The position numbers and the translations under genes were made by a program. Source: Nocardia cyriacigeorgica GUH-2 (lineage in GTDB: Bacteria > Actinomycetota > Actinomycetes > Mycobacteriales > Mycobacteriaceae). Taken from it: a stretch of DNA of 64,000 nucleotides. The notes beneath the pieces were generated by a model. The model made no database searches, was not told where the DNA came from, and was given only the letters and a program-made list of their open reading frames with translations. Shown piece by piece: positions 1 through 7,630 of the stretch (within the stretch, counting starts at the first letter, position 1; each line of letters starts with the position of its first letter). The stretch lies in assembly GCF_000284035.1 (NCBI RefSeq), contig NC_016887.1, forward strand, positions 6,014,001 through 6,078,000. Reading direction: 5' to 3'.

Positions 1-228
1 CGGGATCATCCCGTTCTTCCACTGCGCCGACAGCAGCGTGTCGAGCTCCACCACCGCGCGCTCCACACTCAACGGCGCCAGCCCGACCGTGACGAAGGCG
101 GCATCCCAGCTCCACATGTGCGGATACAGCCGAGGCGCGGCGCTCGTCATCGTGCCCAGGTCGTTACCCCGCAGCAGATAGGCCGCGCGGGCGGAGAGCT
201 GAGTGGGGGTGAAACCGGGGTGAACCAT
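1..228 (-). CDS. Glucosylglycerate/mannosylglycerate hydrolase-like glycosidase (GH63-type), 5' end only
   Basis: Only the first 76 codons lie in the window; the gene runs off the left edge. The N-terminus carries the pattern WSWDAAF, then GLAP, ERAVVEL and SAQWKNGMIP. This is how the catalytic (alpha/alpha)6 domain begins in mycobacterial glucosylglycerate hydrolase and the MGH1-like GH63 enzymes that release glucose from glucosylglycerate, a solute accumulated under nitrogen limitation. The ATG at 226-228 is the only sensible start because the family begins close to this point. The enzyme should be cytoplasmic: no signal peptide is seen. Family assignment is good, but the choice between glucosyl- and mannosylglycerate as substrate cannot be made from this fragment. 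Confidence 0.72.
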   Translation of the reverse strand, partial: MVHPGFTPTQLSARAAYLLRGNDLGTMTSAAPRLYPHMWSWDAAFVTVGLAPLSVERAVVELDTLLSAQWKNGMIP

Positions 229-387
229 CCCCCTATTCTGCGGGTCGACCGGCCGAAACGCTCGCCCGGGCGGGGTAGTTACACGCCGGTGAGCTGCATG
301 TTTCTGGTTCGTCACCGATGGGCGTTGGGGGACAGCGGGAGTCGGACAGCGGCGTCGGCCCCGAGTCGTGGGGGCCGACGCGCTGGA

Positions 388-951
388 TCAGTACTGCTGC
401 TCGCGCTGGATCGCGCTGGCGCCGATCGAGCCGAGCAGGGTAATGATGCACAGGCCGGCGATCAGATTGATCACGGCGGTGGCGATCTTCGCGTCCAGGT
501 CGGCTACCAGGGTGAACGGGAGCAGCACTGCGAGGGCGGTGAGCAGGCCGGTGATCCAGTAGTAGAACTGCATCGGGCTCGGCATGAACGCCAACAGCAG
601 GTTCAGCAGACCGGTGGCGGCGATAGCGGCGGCGGCGCCGGCCAGCGCGTAGGAGGTGGTCGAGACCGTGCCGTAGGCGCCCGCGCCCTCCGGCGAGAGC
701 ACCGCGATCTTCAGGATGCCGCGAACCAGCATGATCGCGACGACGATGACCAGCGCGACGACCACTGCCGTGCCGACGCCGCCGGCCCACAATCTGCCCA
801 GGTTGATGTGCGGCATCTGCCGCTGCGGCTCCTGCCCGTACTGCTGTGGCTGCTGCTGCGAGTACTGGCTGTACTGGCTCTGCGTGTACGGCTGGGTATA
901 CGGCTGCTGGTGCGGGTCTTCCCGCCCGTAGTTGCGCGACGGATCCGTCAT
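388..951 (-). CDS. Small four-helix membrane protein, DUF6069-like
   Basis: A 187-residue protein with a Gln/Tyr-rich cytoplasmic head (residues 1-45, many QQ, SQY and TQP steps) followed by four predicted membrane helices at roughly 57-80, 97-117, 128-148 and 158-178. No catalytic motif is visible. The layout resembles the DUF6069 family of actinobacterial membrane proteins, whose function is unknown; the name is given with moderate confidence. It stands alone, transcribed convergently toward nothing obvious on its 3' side, with about 160 bases between it and the glycosidase start. The intervals 229-387 and 952-1195 show no further gene. Confidence 0.75.
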   Translation of the reverse strand: MTDPSRNYGREDPHQQPYTQPYTQSQYSQYSQQQPQQYGQEPQRQMPHINLGRLWAGGVGTAVVVALVIVVAIMLVRGILKIAVLSPEGAGAYGTVSTTSYALAGAAAAIAATGLLNLLLAFMPSPMQFYYWITGLLTALAVLLPFTLVADLDAKIATAVINLIAGLCIITLLGSIGASAIQREQQY

Positions 952-1195
952 AGGGCGAAACTACCTCGCCGAGCGCGGCATGCATATCCGAATGAGCCGT
1001 CGGGCCTGTCGGCCGCGGTGGTTCGGTACGGGCATGGGACCACGGCCGCTGTCGTGACCAGGCGGCGTCGCGTACCGATCCCGCCACGGCGCAGGGCGTT
1101 CGAGGCGCGCTGCCCAGGAACGTCCACCGGCGGGCGCGGGGCAGGACCAGGATGCCCGCTGACCCGGGGCCGGACCGCCGGTTAGCGTTGCCCTC

Positions 1196-1900
1196 ATGAC
1201 CACCGCCTCCGCTTCCGACTCGGCCCGCCCGACGGCCCTGATCACCGGCGCTGCCCGGGGTCTGGGGGCCGCGATCGCCCGCGCCCTCGCTCCGACGCAT
1301 GACCTGCTGCTCGGCGCCCGTACGCAGCGATCGCTCGAACCGATCCTCGCCGAACTGCCGGGCGCGACGGGCGTGCCGGTGGAACTCACCGACTACGCAG
1401 CCGTGGCCGAGGCGGTGGCGCCGATCGAACGCCTCGACGTGCTCGTGCACAACGCGGGCATCGCCGATCTCGGCACGATCGCCGAATCGTCCGTTCAGCA
1501 GTGGCGGGCGACGCTGGAGGCCAACGTCATCGCGGTCGCGGAACTCACCCGCCTGCTGCTGCCCGCGCTGCGCGCCGCGAACGGGCATGTGGTGCTGATC
1601 AACTCCGGGGCGGGACTGCGGGCGAACGCCGGCTGGGGTTCGTATGCCGCCAGCAAGTTCGCGTTACGCGCCTTCGGTGACGCGCTGCGTTTGGAGGAGC
1701 CCGACCTGCGGGTCACCTCGATTCATCCCGGCCGCATCGACACCGATATGCAGCGCGAGATCGTCGACGGCGAGGGCCGCGAATACAACCCGGACGAATT
1801 CCTCACCGCCGAAACGGTCGCGCTGGCCGTGCGCAATGCCATCGAGACGCCGCGCGATGCCCATCCGACGGAGATCATCCTGCGGCCGATCGCGCGGTGA
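1196..1900 (+). CDS. Short-chain dehydrogenase/reductase (SDR)
   Basis: A classical SDR of 234 residues. The nucleotide-binding glycine motif TGAARGLG is at about residues 17-24, the structural NAG at about 87-89, and the active-site YxxxK (YAASK) at about 149-153 with the upstream Ser in the INSG stretch. The cofactor is probably NADP(H), as there is no acidic residue at the end of beta-2 (GARTQR instead). A PG motif (IHPGRIDTDM) follows the active site as usual. The substrate cannot be predicted. The gene is monocistronic, with an ATG at 1196; a start-proximal hexamer ttagcg lies 10 bases upstream with no good Shine-Dalgarno, so a very short leader is possible. Confidence 0.9.
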   Translation: MTTASASDSARPTALITGAARGLGAAIARALAPTHDLLLGARTQRSLEPILAELPGATGVPVELTDYAAVAEAVAPIERLDVLVHNAGIADLGTIAESSVQQWRATLEANVIAVAELTRLLLPALRAANGHVVLINSGAGLRANAGWGSYAASKFALRAFGDALRLEEPDLRVTSIHPGRIDTDMQREIVDGEGREYNPDEFLTAETVALAVRNAIETPRDAHPTEIILRPIAR

Positions 1901-1929
1901 GGCACTGGCGCGGGCGCGTCCGCGCATTC

Positions 1930-2065
1930 CACTGTCTAACCAGCGGAGCACGCCCGGGTTCGCCTGGTCGGCGTACCAGCCCGGCGCCTGCGCGGGCGGG
2001 TACGGCCCGATGCTGCGTGAGCCCGAACTCGCGGCCTTCACGATGGCGACAACGACGCCCACCAC
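1930..2065 (-). pseudogene. Remnant of a DUF2510-type membrane protein
   Basis: Read on the minus strand this stretch gives a hydrophobic segment (LLTIVVGVVVAIV) followed by PGWYADQANPGVLRWLDSG, which closely resembles the tryptophan-rich DUF2510 module (typically GWYPDP..PG..RWWDG.RW). A TGA lies just upstream of the hydrophobic segment and the frame then runs antisense into the SDR gene, so no intact protein can be made. I read it as a decayed relic. The rest of the 376-base gap between 1900 and 2276 shows nothing else I can support. Confidence 0.35.
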
Positions 2066-2278
2066 GATCGTGAGAAGGGCGAGGATGTGTCAGATACTCA
2101 ACGCTCCCATCGGGTCAGTATTTCGCGTGTAGGCGCGGTAATCGGCGGTGGGCCGCGAATCGCGTGCTGCGTGGCGGTCCCGCCGACAAACGCCGCCCAC
2201 CGGTAGAGTCCGCCCTGAATTGCCACGTCAGTGAGTGTTTTCCGGTAGCACGGTTCGTCCGGCGAGCGGGGTTGCGTG

Positions 2279-3070
2279 ATGGATAGACGCCAGATGTTGT
2301 CGATGGTGGCCGCGGGGACTGCGATGGCGTTGACCGGGTGCAGTGCGGCGCAAGGTGAGCCGGCGGTGGCGGGGATGCCGGAGGTTCCGGTGCCCGCGCC
2401 GGTGCCGCCGCCGCTGTTGCCGCCACCGCCGGGCGGGCCGAAGACTCTGATTCCCGCCGAGACCATCACCGCGCTGCCCGGGCCCGGCAGCAGTATGGCG
2501 CTCACCGTCGACGACGGCGCGAGTCCGGAAGTGGTCGGCGCCTATATCCGATTCGCCAAGGACACCGGCGCCCGGTTCACCTTCTTCGTCACCGCTTATT
2601 ACGAAGCCTGGGCGGCGCATCGCGACGAGTTGCGGCCGCTGGTCGATTCCGGGCAGATCCAGCTCGGCAATCACACCTGGGATCACGCCGACCTCACCGC
2701 GAGCTCGGCGAGCGCGGCGGCTTCGCAGCTGGAGCGTTGTAAGACGTTCCTGTGGAACAACTTCGGCGTCGACGGCACGCCGTATTATCGACCGCCGTTC
2801 GGCAGGCACAACGCGACGGTCGATCGCATCGCCGCCGACCTCGGCTACACCGTCCCGGTGATGTGGTACGGCTCGCTGTCGGACTCGGGGCTGATCACCG
2901 AGGCGTACCTGATGGAATGCGCGCGTAAGTATTTCAACCCGCAGACCATCGTCATCGGGCACGCGAACTTCCCGCCGGTCACCCGCTGCTACGGGCAGCT
3001 CGTCGACATCATCCGGGAACGCAACCTGTCGATGGTCACGCTGAACGATGTGTTGCAGGTGCAGGCCTGA
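2279..3070 (+). CDS. Lipoprotein polysaccharide deacetylase (NodB domain)
   Basis: A 263-residue carbohydrate esterase family 4-type protein. An RR-containing signal peptide ends in the lipobox LTGC (about residue 21), so the protein should be lipid-anchored outside the membrane; a Pro-rich spacer follows. The NodB motifs are visible: TVDDG (motif 1, usually TFDDG), NHTWDH (motif 2, metal-binding histidines) and RPPFG (motif 3). It probably removes N-acetyl groups from peptidoglycan or another polymer. The ATG at 2279 is preferred to the in-frame GTG at 2276 because it lies 7 bases from the gcgggg ribosome site. It converges on leuS. The weak motif 1 (V for F) does not remove the metal-binding Asp. 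Confidence 0.88.
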   Translation: MDRRQMLSMVAAGTAMALTGCSAAQGEPAVAGMPEVPVPAPVPPPLLPPPPGGPKTLIPAETITALPGPGSSMALTVDDGASPEVVGAYIRFAKDTGARFTFFVTAYYEAWAAHRDELRPLVDSGQIQLGNHTWDHADLTASSASAAASQLERCKTFLWNNFGVDGTPYYRPPFGRHNATVDRIAADLGYTVPVMWYGSLSDSGLITEAYLMECARKYFNPQTIVIGHANFPPVTRCYGQLVDIIRERNLSMVTLNDVLQVQA

Positions 3071-3097
3071 ACCTCGGGCTCAGGCCGTACGCCCAAC

Positions 3098-5971
3098 TCA
3101 GGGAACGATATTCACCATTCGGCCCGGCACCACGATGATCTTGCGCGGCGCGTTGCCCTCGAGCAGTGCCGCGATCTTCTCATCGGCCAGTGCCGCCGCC
3201 TCGATCGAGGCCTGATCGGCGTCGGCGGGCACCTGGATCCGGCTGCGCACCTTGCCCTTCACCTGAATCGGATACTCCACCGACTCGTCCACCAGCAGCG
3301 CCGGATCGGCGACCGGGAACGGGCCGTGAGCCAGCGCGGTGGTGTGGCCGAGGCGCTCCCACAGTTCCTCGGTGATGTGCGGAGCCAGCGGGGCCAGCAT
3401 CAGCACCAGCGGCTCGACCACCGAACGCGGAGCGCCATCCGGGTAGGCCTTGGTGAGATGGTTGGTCAGCTCGATCAGCTTGGCGCCGGCGGTGTTGTCG
3501 CGCAGTGCGGCCAGATCCTCGTCGACGCCGGCGATGGTCTTGTGCAGCAACCGCAGCGTCTCATCCGAGGGCTGCTCATCGGTGACGCGCAGCGCGCCGG
3601 TCTCCTCGTCCACCACCAGGCGCCACACGCGCTGCAAGAAGCGGTGCGCGCCAACGACATCCTTGGTCGCCCACGGACGCGAGGTGTCCAGCGGACCCAT
3701 CGACATCTCGTAGAAGCGGAAGGTGTCGGCGCCGTACTGATCGCAGATCTCGTCCGGGGAGATGGCGTTCTTCAGCGACTTGCCGATCTTGCCGTACTCC
3801 TGGTTCACCTCGACCTCGGTGCCCGAGGCGTCGGTCCAGAAGAACTTGCCGTCGCGCTCGACCACCTCGGCCGCGGGCACATACGCGCCGCGGGAATCGG
3901 TGTAGGCGTAGGCCTGGATGTAGCCCTGGTTGAACAGGCGACGGTACGGCTCGCAGCCGGAGACGTCACCCAGATCGAACAGCACCTTCTGCCAGAACCG
4001 CGCGTACAGCAGGTGCAGCACGGCATGCTCCACACCGCCGACGTACAGGTCGACGCCGCCCGGATCGTCGGGGCCGTGGCCCTCGGCGCGCGGACCCAGC
4101 CAATACTGCTCGTTCTCCTTGGCGCAGAACGTCTCCGAGTTCGTCGGGTCGGCGTAGCGCAGCTGGTACCAGGAGCTGCCGGCCCAGTTCGGCATGACGT
4201 TGGTGTCGCGGCGGTACTTCTTGAGACCGTCGCCCAGATCCAGTTCGACGTGCACCCAGTCGGTGGCCTTGGCCAGCGGCGGCGACGGCTCGGAATCGGC
4301 GTCGTCGGGGTCGAAGGTGACCGGCGCGAAATCGTCCAGCTCCGGAAGCTGCACGGGCAGCATGGATTCCGGCAGTGCGTGCGGGGCGCCGTCCTCGTCG
4401 TAGACGATGGGGAACGGCTCGCCCCAGTACCGCTGGCGGGCGAAGAGCCAGTCGCGCAGCTTGTACTGCACGGTTCCGGTGCCGTGGCCGTCGGCTTCCA
4501 AGCGGCCGATGACGGTGGCCTTGGCCTCCTCGACGCTGAGCCCGTCCAGGTAGTCGGAGTTCACCAGGGTGCCGTCGCCGGCGTAGGCGGCCTCGGTGAC
4601 GTCGCCGCCGGAGATCACCTCGACGATCGGCAGGCCGAAGGCGGTCGCGAACTCCCAGTCGCGCTGGTCGTGGCCGGGAACAGCCATGATCGCGCCGGTG
4701 CCGTACCCGCTCAGCACGTAGTCGGCGACGAAGATCGGCACCTGCGCGCCGTTGACCGGGTTGGTGGCGTAGCTGCCCAGGAAGACGCCGGTCTTGTCCT
4801 TGTTCTCCTGACGCTCCAGATCCGACTTCGCGGCGATCGCCTTGCGGTAATCGGCCAGCGCGTCGGTGGGAGTGGCGGCGCCGCCGTTGGTCCAGCGCGG
4901 GTCCACACCCTCCGGCCAGGCCGCAGCGGTCAGCTGATCGGCCAGCTCATGCTCGGGCGCCAGCACCACGTAGGTGGCGCCGAACAGGGTGTCCGGGCGG
5001 GTGGTGAAGACCTCCAGCTCGTGCCCGTCGGCCGCGAACCGCACCTGCGCACCGCGCGAACGCCCGATCCAGTTGCGCTGCATGGCCTTGACGTTCTCCG
5101 GCCAGTCCAGCCGGTCCAGATCGTCGACCAGCCGGTCGGCGTAGGCGGTGATCCGCATCATCCACTGCCACAGGCGCTTACGGAACACCGGGAAGTTGCC
5201 GCGCTCACTGCGGCCCTCTGCGGTGACCTCCTCGTTGGACAGCACCGTGCCCAGACCCGGACACCAGTTGACCACCGAATCGGTCTGGTACACCAGGCGA
5301 TAGGAGTCGATCAGCGCGCGGCGCTCGGCCTCCAGCAGGCTCGCCCAATCCTTATCACCCGGAACCGGACGCGCGCCGGTGGCGAACTGCTCCTCCAGCT
5401 CCGCGATCGGGCGGGCGCGATCCAATTCCTGGTCGTACCAGGCGTTGTAGATGCGCAGGAAGATCCACTGCGTCCACTTGTAGTACTCGGGATCGGTGGT
5501 GGCGAACGAGCGACGGCGATCATGGCCCAGTCCCAGCCGGTCCAGCTGACGCTGCATGGTCGCGATATTGGACTCGGTGGTGTCGCGCGGATGCGCGCCG
5601 GTCTGCACCGCGTACTGCTCGGCGGGCAGGCCGAAGGCGTCGTAGCCCAGCGCGTGCAGCACATTGCGGCCGTGCATGCGGTGGTAGCGGGCGAACACGT
5701 CGGTGGCGATGTAGCCCAGCGGGTGGCCGACGTGCAGGCCCGCACCCGACGGGTACGGGAACATGTCCTGGACGAACAGCTTGTCCGGCGGAGTGGGGCC
5801 GGCCAGCGGGCCTACCGGGTTCGGGGCGTGGAAGGTGCCGCGCTCGGCCCAGGTCTGCTGCCAGCGGCGCTCGATGCGTCCGGCGAGCTCGGCGGTGTAG
5901 CGGTGCGCAGGTGCGTCATCGGTCGCGGGGGTCTGCCCGGCCGCAGGGTCGGTTGCGCGGGTGTCCTGCAC
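3098..5971 (-). CDS. leuS: Leucyl-tRNA synthetase
   Basis: Charges tRNA-Leu with leucine in the cytoplasm. The protein is 957 residues, close to the roughly 970 of mycobacterial LeuRS. The HIGH-type signature is HVGH at residues 80-83, the CP1 editing domain contains TRPDTLFGATY, and the KMSKS-type loop is GKSLKN, the usual actinobacterial variant. I start it at the GTG at 5969-5971, which has an aagaagg ribosome site 7 to 8 bases upstream and gives a family-typical N-terminus; the frame stays open far upstream but that extension has no LeuRS homology. A C-rich/G-rich hairpin and a ttgtca hexamer lie 65-90 bases upstream and may belong to its promoter. In M. tuberculosis leuS likewise sits near the ino1-ponA region. 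Confidence 0.97.
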   Translation of the reverse strand: MQDTRATDPAAGQTPATDDAPAHRYTAELAGRIERRWQQTWAERGTFHAPNPVGPLAGPTPPDKLFVQDMFPYPSGAGLHVGHPLGYIATDVFARYHRMHGRNVLHALGYDAFGLPAEQYAVQTGAHPRDTTESNIATMQRQLDRLGLGHDRRRSFATTDPEYYKWTQWIFLRIYNAWYDQELDRARPIAELEEQFATGARPVPGDKDWASLLEAERRALIDSYRLVYQTDSVVNWCPGLGTVLSNEEVTAEGRSERGNFPVFRKRLWQWMMRITAYADRLVDDLDRLDWPENVKAMQRNWIGRSRGAQVRFAADGHELEVFTTRPDTLFGATYVVLAPEHELADQLTAAAWPEGVDPRWTNGGAATPTDALADYRKAIAAKSDLERQENKDKTGVFLGSYATNPVNGAQVPIFVADYVLSGYGTGAIMAVPGHDQRDWEFATAFGLPIVEVISGGDVTEAAYAGDGTLVNSDYLDGLSVEEAKATVIGRLEADGHGTGTVQYKLRDWLFARQRYWGEPFPIVYDEDGAPHALPESMLPVQLPELDDFAPVTFDPDDADSEPSPPLAKATDWVHVELDLGDGLKKYRRDTNVMPNWAGSSWYQLRYADPTNSETFCAKENEQYWLGPRAEGHGPDDPGGVDLYVGGVEHAVLHLLYARFWQKVLFDLGDVSGCEPYRRLFNQGYIQAYAYTDSRGAYVPAAEVVERDGKFFWTDASGTEVEVNQEYGKIGKSLKNAISPDEICDQYGADTFRFYEMSMGPLDTSRPWATKDVVGAHRFLQRVWRLVVDEETGALRVTDEQPSDETLRLLHKTIAGVDEDLAALRDNTAGAKLIELTNHLTKAYPDGAPRSVVEPLVLMLAPLAPHITEELWERLGHTTALAHGPFPVADPALLVDESVEYPIQVKGKVRSRIQVPADADQASIEAAALADEKIAALLEGNAPRKIIVVPGRMVNIVP

Positions 5972-6037
5972 GGTTCTGCCTTCTTTGCTCGCCGATCGGG
6001 GAGAAATATCGTCGTCGAACAGGGTAAGACGTGGGAC

Positions 6038-6063
6038 TTGACAACCCCAAAAAGGGGCTGTTG
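6038..6063. promoter_or_regulatory. Candidate promoter/hairpin in the divergent leuS-sdpI-like intergenic region
   Basis: The + strand has a consensus -35 hexamer TTGACA at 6038-6043 directly followed by CCCC-AAAAA-GGGG (6045-6057), flanked by caa and ttg that extend the stem with a bulge. On the minus strand the same bases give TTGTCA facing leuS. The hairpin loop on the leuS side is TTTTT. I could not find a convincing -10 for either direction, and I do not see the specifier/T-box core sequences expected of an aminoacyl-tRNA-controlled T-box, so the role is open. Confidence 0.3.
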
Positions 6064-6185
6064 CGCCGCGGCCGCGGTGACTGGGTGGCGCTCCGCCGAG
6101 GTCCCGCACGTGATGCCCGCCACGATCGCCGCAGCTCCGGGGAGCGGTCGACCGCTGGTGGGAGGCCCTGCGGTAGCCTGCTGGG

Positions 6186-6593
6186 GTGGTTGTCGTCCCC
6201 ATCATCCTGTTCCTGCTGGCCGCGGTAGCGCTGGCGATCGGCGTGCTGGGACTGGTGGGCAAGCTGCCGCGCAACCGATTCGTCGGCGTGCACACCGATG
6301 AGGCGCTCAGCACCGACGAGGTCTTCCGCGTCGCCAACCGCGTCGCCGCCCCCACCTCCCTCGCCGCCGGCGCCCTGCTGTTCTGCGGCGGTCTGGTGAC
6401 CCTCGCGGCCGGTGGCTTCGCCGTCGTCCTGGTCGCCCTCGGCGTCGCGATCATCGCGCTGTTCACCCTCGGCGCAGGCGCCACCGCCGGAGCCCGCGCC
6501 GCCGCCGCCCTCGCCCCACCCGCCGAAACCGGTGGTTGCGGCAATTCCTGCGGAGCCTGCTCGCTGCGCGACACCTGCCAGCCCGCGGTCTGA
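6186..6593 (+). CDS. SdpI/YhfL-family membrane protein with Cys-rich tail
   Basis: A 135-residue protein with three predicted membrane helices (about 3-25, 57-76 and 79-98). Between helices 1 and 2 it has GKLPRNRFVGVHTDEAL and the sequence VFRVANR, matching the SdpI-family hallmark (GRLPRN..GIRT....SDEAW..GNR). SdpI of Bacillus is an immunity protein against the toxin SdpC, but actinobacterial members have no proven role. Unusual here is the C-terminal tail GCGNSCGACSLRDTC, five cysteines in fifteen residues, which could bind metal or form disulfides. GTG start at 6186. It is transcribed divergently from leuS. Confidence 0.82.
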   Translation: MVVVPIILFLLAAVALAIGVLGLVGKLPRNRFVGVHTDEALSTDEVFRVANRVAAPTSLAAGALLFCGGLVTLAAGGFAVVLVALGVAIIALFTLGAGATAGARAAAALAPPAETGGCGNSCGACSLRDTCQPAV

Positions 6594-6848
6594 GAGGGGC
6601 GCACCGGATCGGCAGGCATCCGGGCGAGTCCGGAGTCTGCTGGCAATGCTGACGACGCCGCCCCATCGCAGTGGGGCTGGAAGTGAGCCGGGGAAGATCT
6701 CGCCGGACGACGAGGACTGCGTTGTTTCCGAGCCGTGGTTCAAACGTGGTGACTGTCCACCAAGCGGCCGAGTGAGCATCGCCGGGAACAACACTGTGAC
6801 CGCTCACGAGTGAACATTCGGCAAAAGCATCAGATGTAACACTGGTCA

Positions 6849-6863
6849 CACTCGTACCGAGTG
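6849..6863. promoter_or_regulatory. Inverted repeat and near-leaderless promoter in front of the GH25 gene
   Basis: CACTCG-TAC-CGAGTG is a perfect dyad (6-bp arms). It ends just upstream of TATCGT at 6866-6871, a plausible -10 hexamer that lies 8 bases before the ATG at 6880, implying a transcript with almost no leader. The dyad overlaps the -35/-10 spacer and could be an operator. The 286-base interval 6594-6879 holds no gene. Confidence 0.3.
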
Positions 6864-6879
6864 GCTATCGTCAGTCGGC

Positions 6880-7623
6880 ATGGAACGTACCCGCTGGAGA
6901 GCGACCTGCAAGCTTGCGTTGTCCGCCTTCATCGCGGGCGGAATCGCCACCTCGACGATGCCTGCGGCGCAGGCCGAGCAAACCGGGCCCGACGTGTCGT
7001 CGTGGCAGCACATCGATGGGCGGATGATCGACTGGTTCGCGGTGAAGCGGGCGGGGCATGACTTCGCGATGGTGAAGGCGACGGAGGGGCTCAGCTACAT
7101 CAACCCGTATTTCGTGCCGGACAGTGTGTTGATGCGGGCGGCGGGGGTGGCGCGGGGGACCTACCATTACGCGCGGCCGCACCTGCCGCCGGAACCGCAG
7201 GCCGCAATGTACGCGGCGGTGGTGCTGGGGCAGAACGGGCCGCTGGATCTGCCGCCGGTGCTGGACCTGGAGGATTCGGGCGGGTTGGCGCCGGCCGCGT
7301 TGATCGACTGGACCCACCGCTACCTCTCTACCGTGCAGGCGCTGACCGGCCGGGTGCCGATCATCTACACGTATCCGAACTTCTGGCGCACGGCGATGGC
7401 CGACAGCAATCAGTTCCACCGGTACCCGCTGTGGATCGCCGACTATCGCGGCAATCCACAGCCGGAGGTTCCGGGCGACTGGCCCGCGTGGACGTTCTGG
7501 CAGACCACCGACAGCGGGTCCGTGCCCGGGATCGCCGGTGGCACCGATGTGAACGTCTACAGCGGGGCGCAGGGCAATTTCGCGCAGTTCGCGAATATGG
7601 CCGGGCTGTTCGGCAGCAGCTGA
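6880..7623 (+). CDS. Secreted GH25 muramidase (lysozyme-like)
   Basis: A 247-residue exported protein: a Sec signal peptide (RRW/K region, hydrophobic core, cleavage near AQAEQ at about 33) precedes a glycoside hydrolase family 25 domain. The family blocks are PDVSSWQ (catalytic-site Asp), FAMVKATEG, NPYF, GTYHYARP, then PPVLDLED with the acidic pair expected for catalysis, IIYTYPNFW, and TFWQTTDSG near the end. Family members cleave beta-1,4 bonds between MurNAc and GlcNAc. With no extra cell-wall-binding domain it may act in wall remodelling or against other bacteria. It converges on the phoX-like gene only 7 bases away. Confidence 0.92.
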   Translation: MERTRWRATCKLALSAFIAGGIATSTMPAAQAEQTGPDVSSWQHIDGRMIDWFAVKRAGHDFAMVKATEGLSYINPYFVPDSVLMRAAGVARGTYHYARPHLPPEPQAAMYAAVVLGQNGPLDLPPVLDLEDSGGLAPAALIDWTHRYLSTVQALTGRVPIIYTYPNFWRTAMADSNQFHRYPLWIADYRGNPQPEVPGDWPAWTFWQTTDSGSVPGIAGGTDVNVYSGAQGNFAQFANMAGLFGSS

Positions 7624-7630
7624 GCCCGGA

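Noticed and set aside
5972..6185. Possible T-box leader for leuS
   Set aside because: No T-box core sequence or specifier stem is visible, and the leader between promoter-like elements and start is too short.
3326..6301. A 991-codon open frame on the + strand opposite leuS
   Set aside because: It is the mirror of a highly expressed-type GC-rich gene; its translation is low-complexity Arg/Gly/Val/His with no domain, while the minus strand is a perfect LeuRS.
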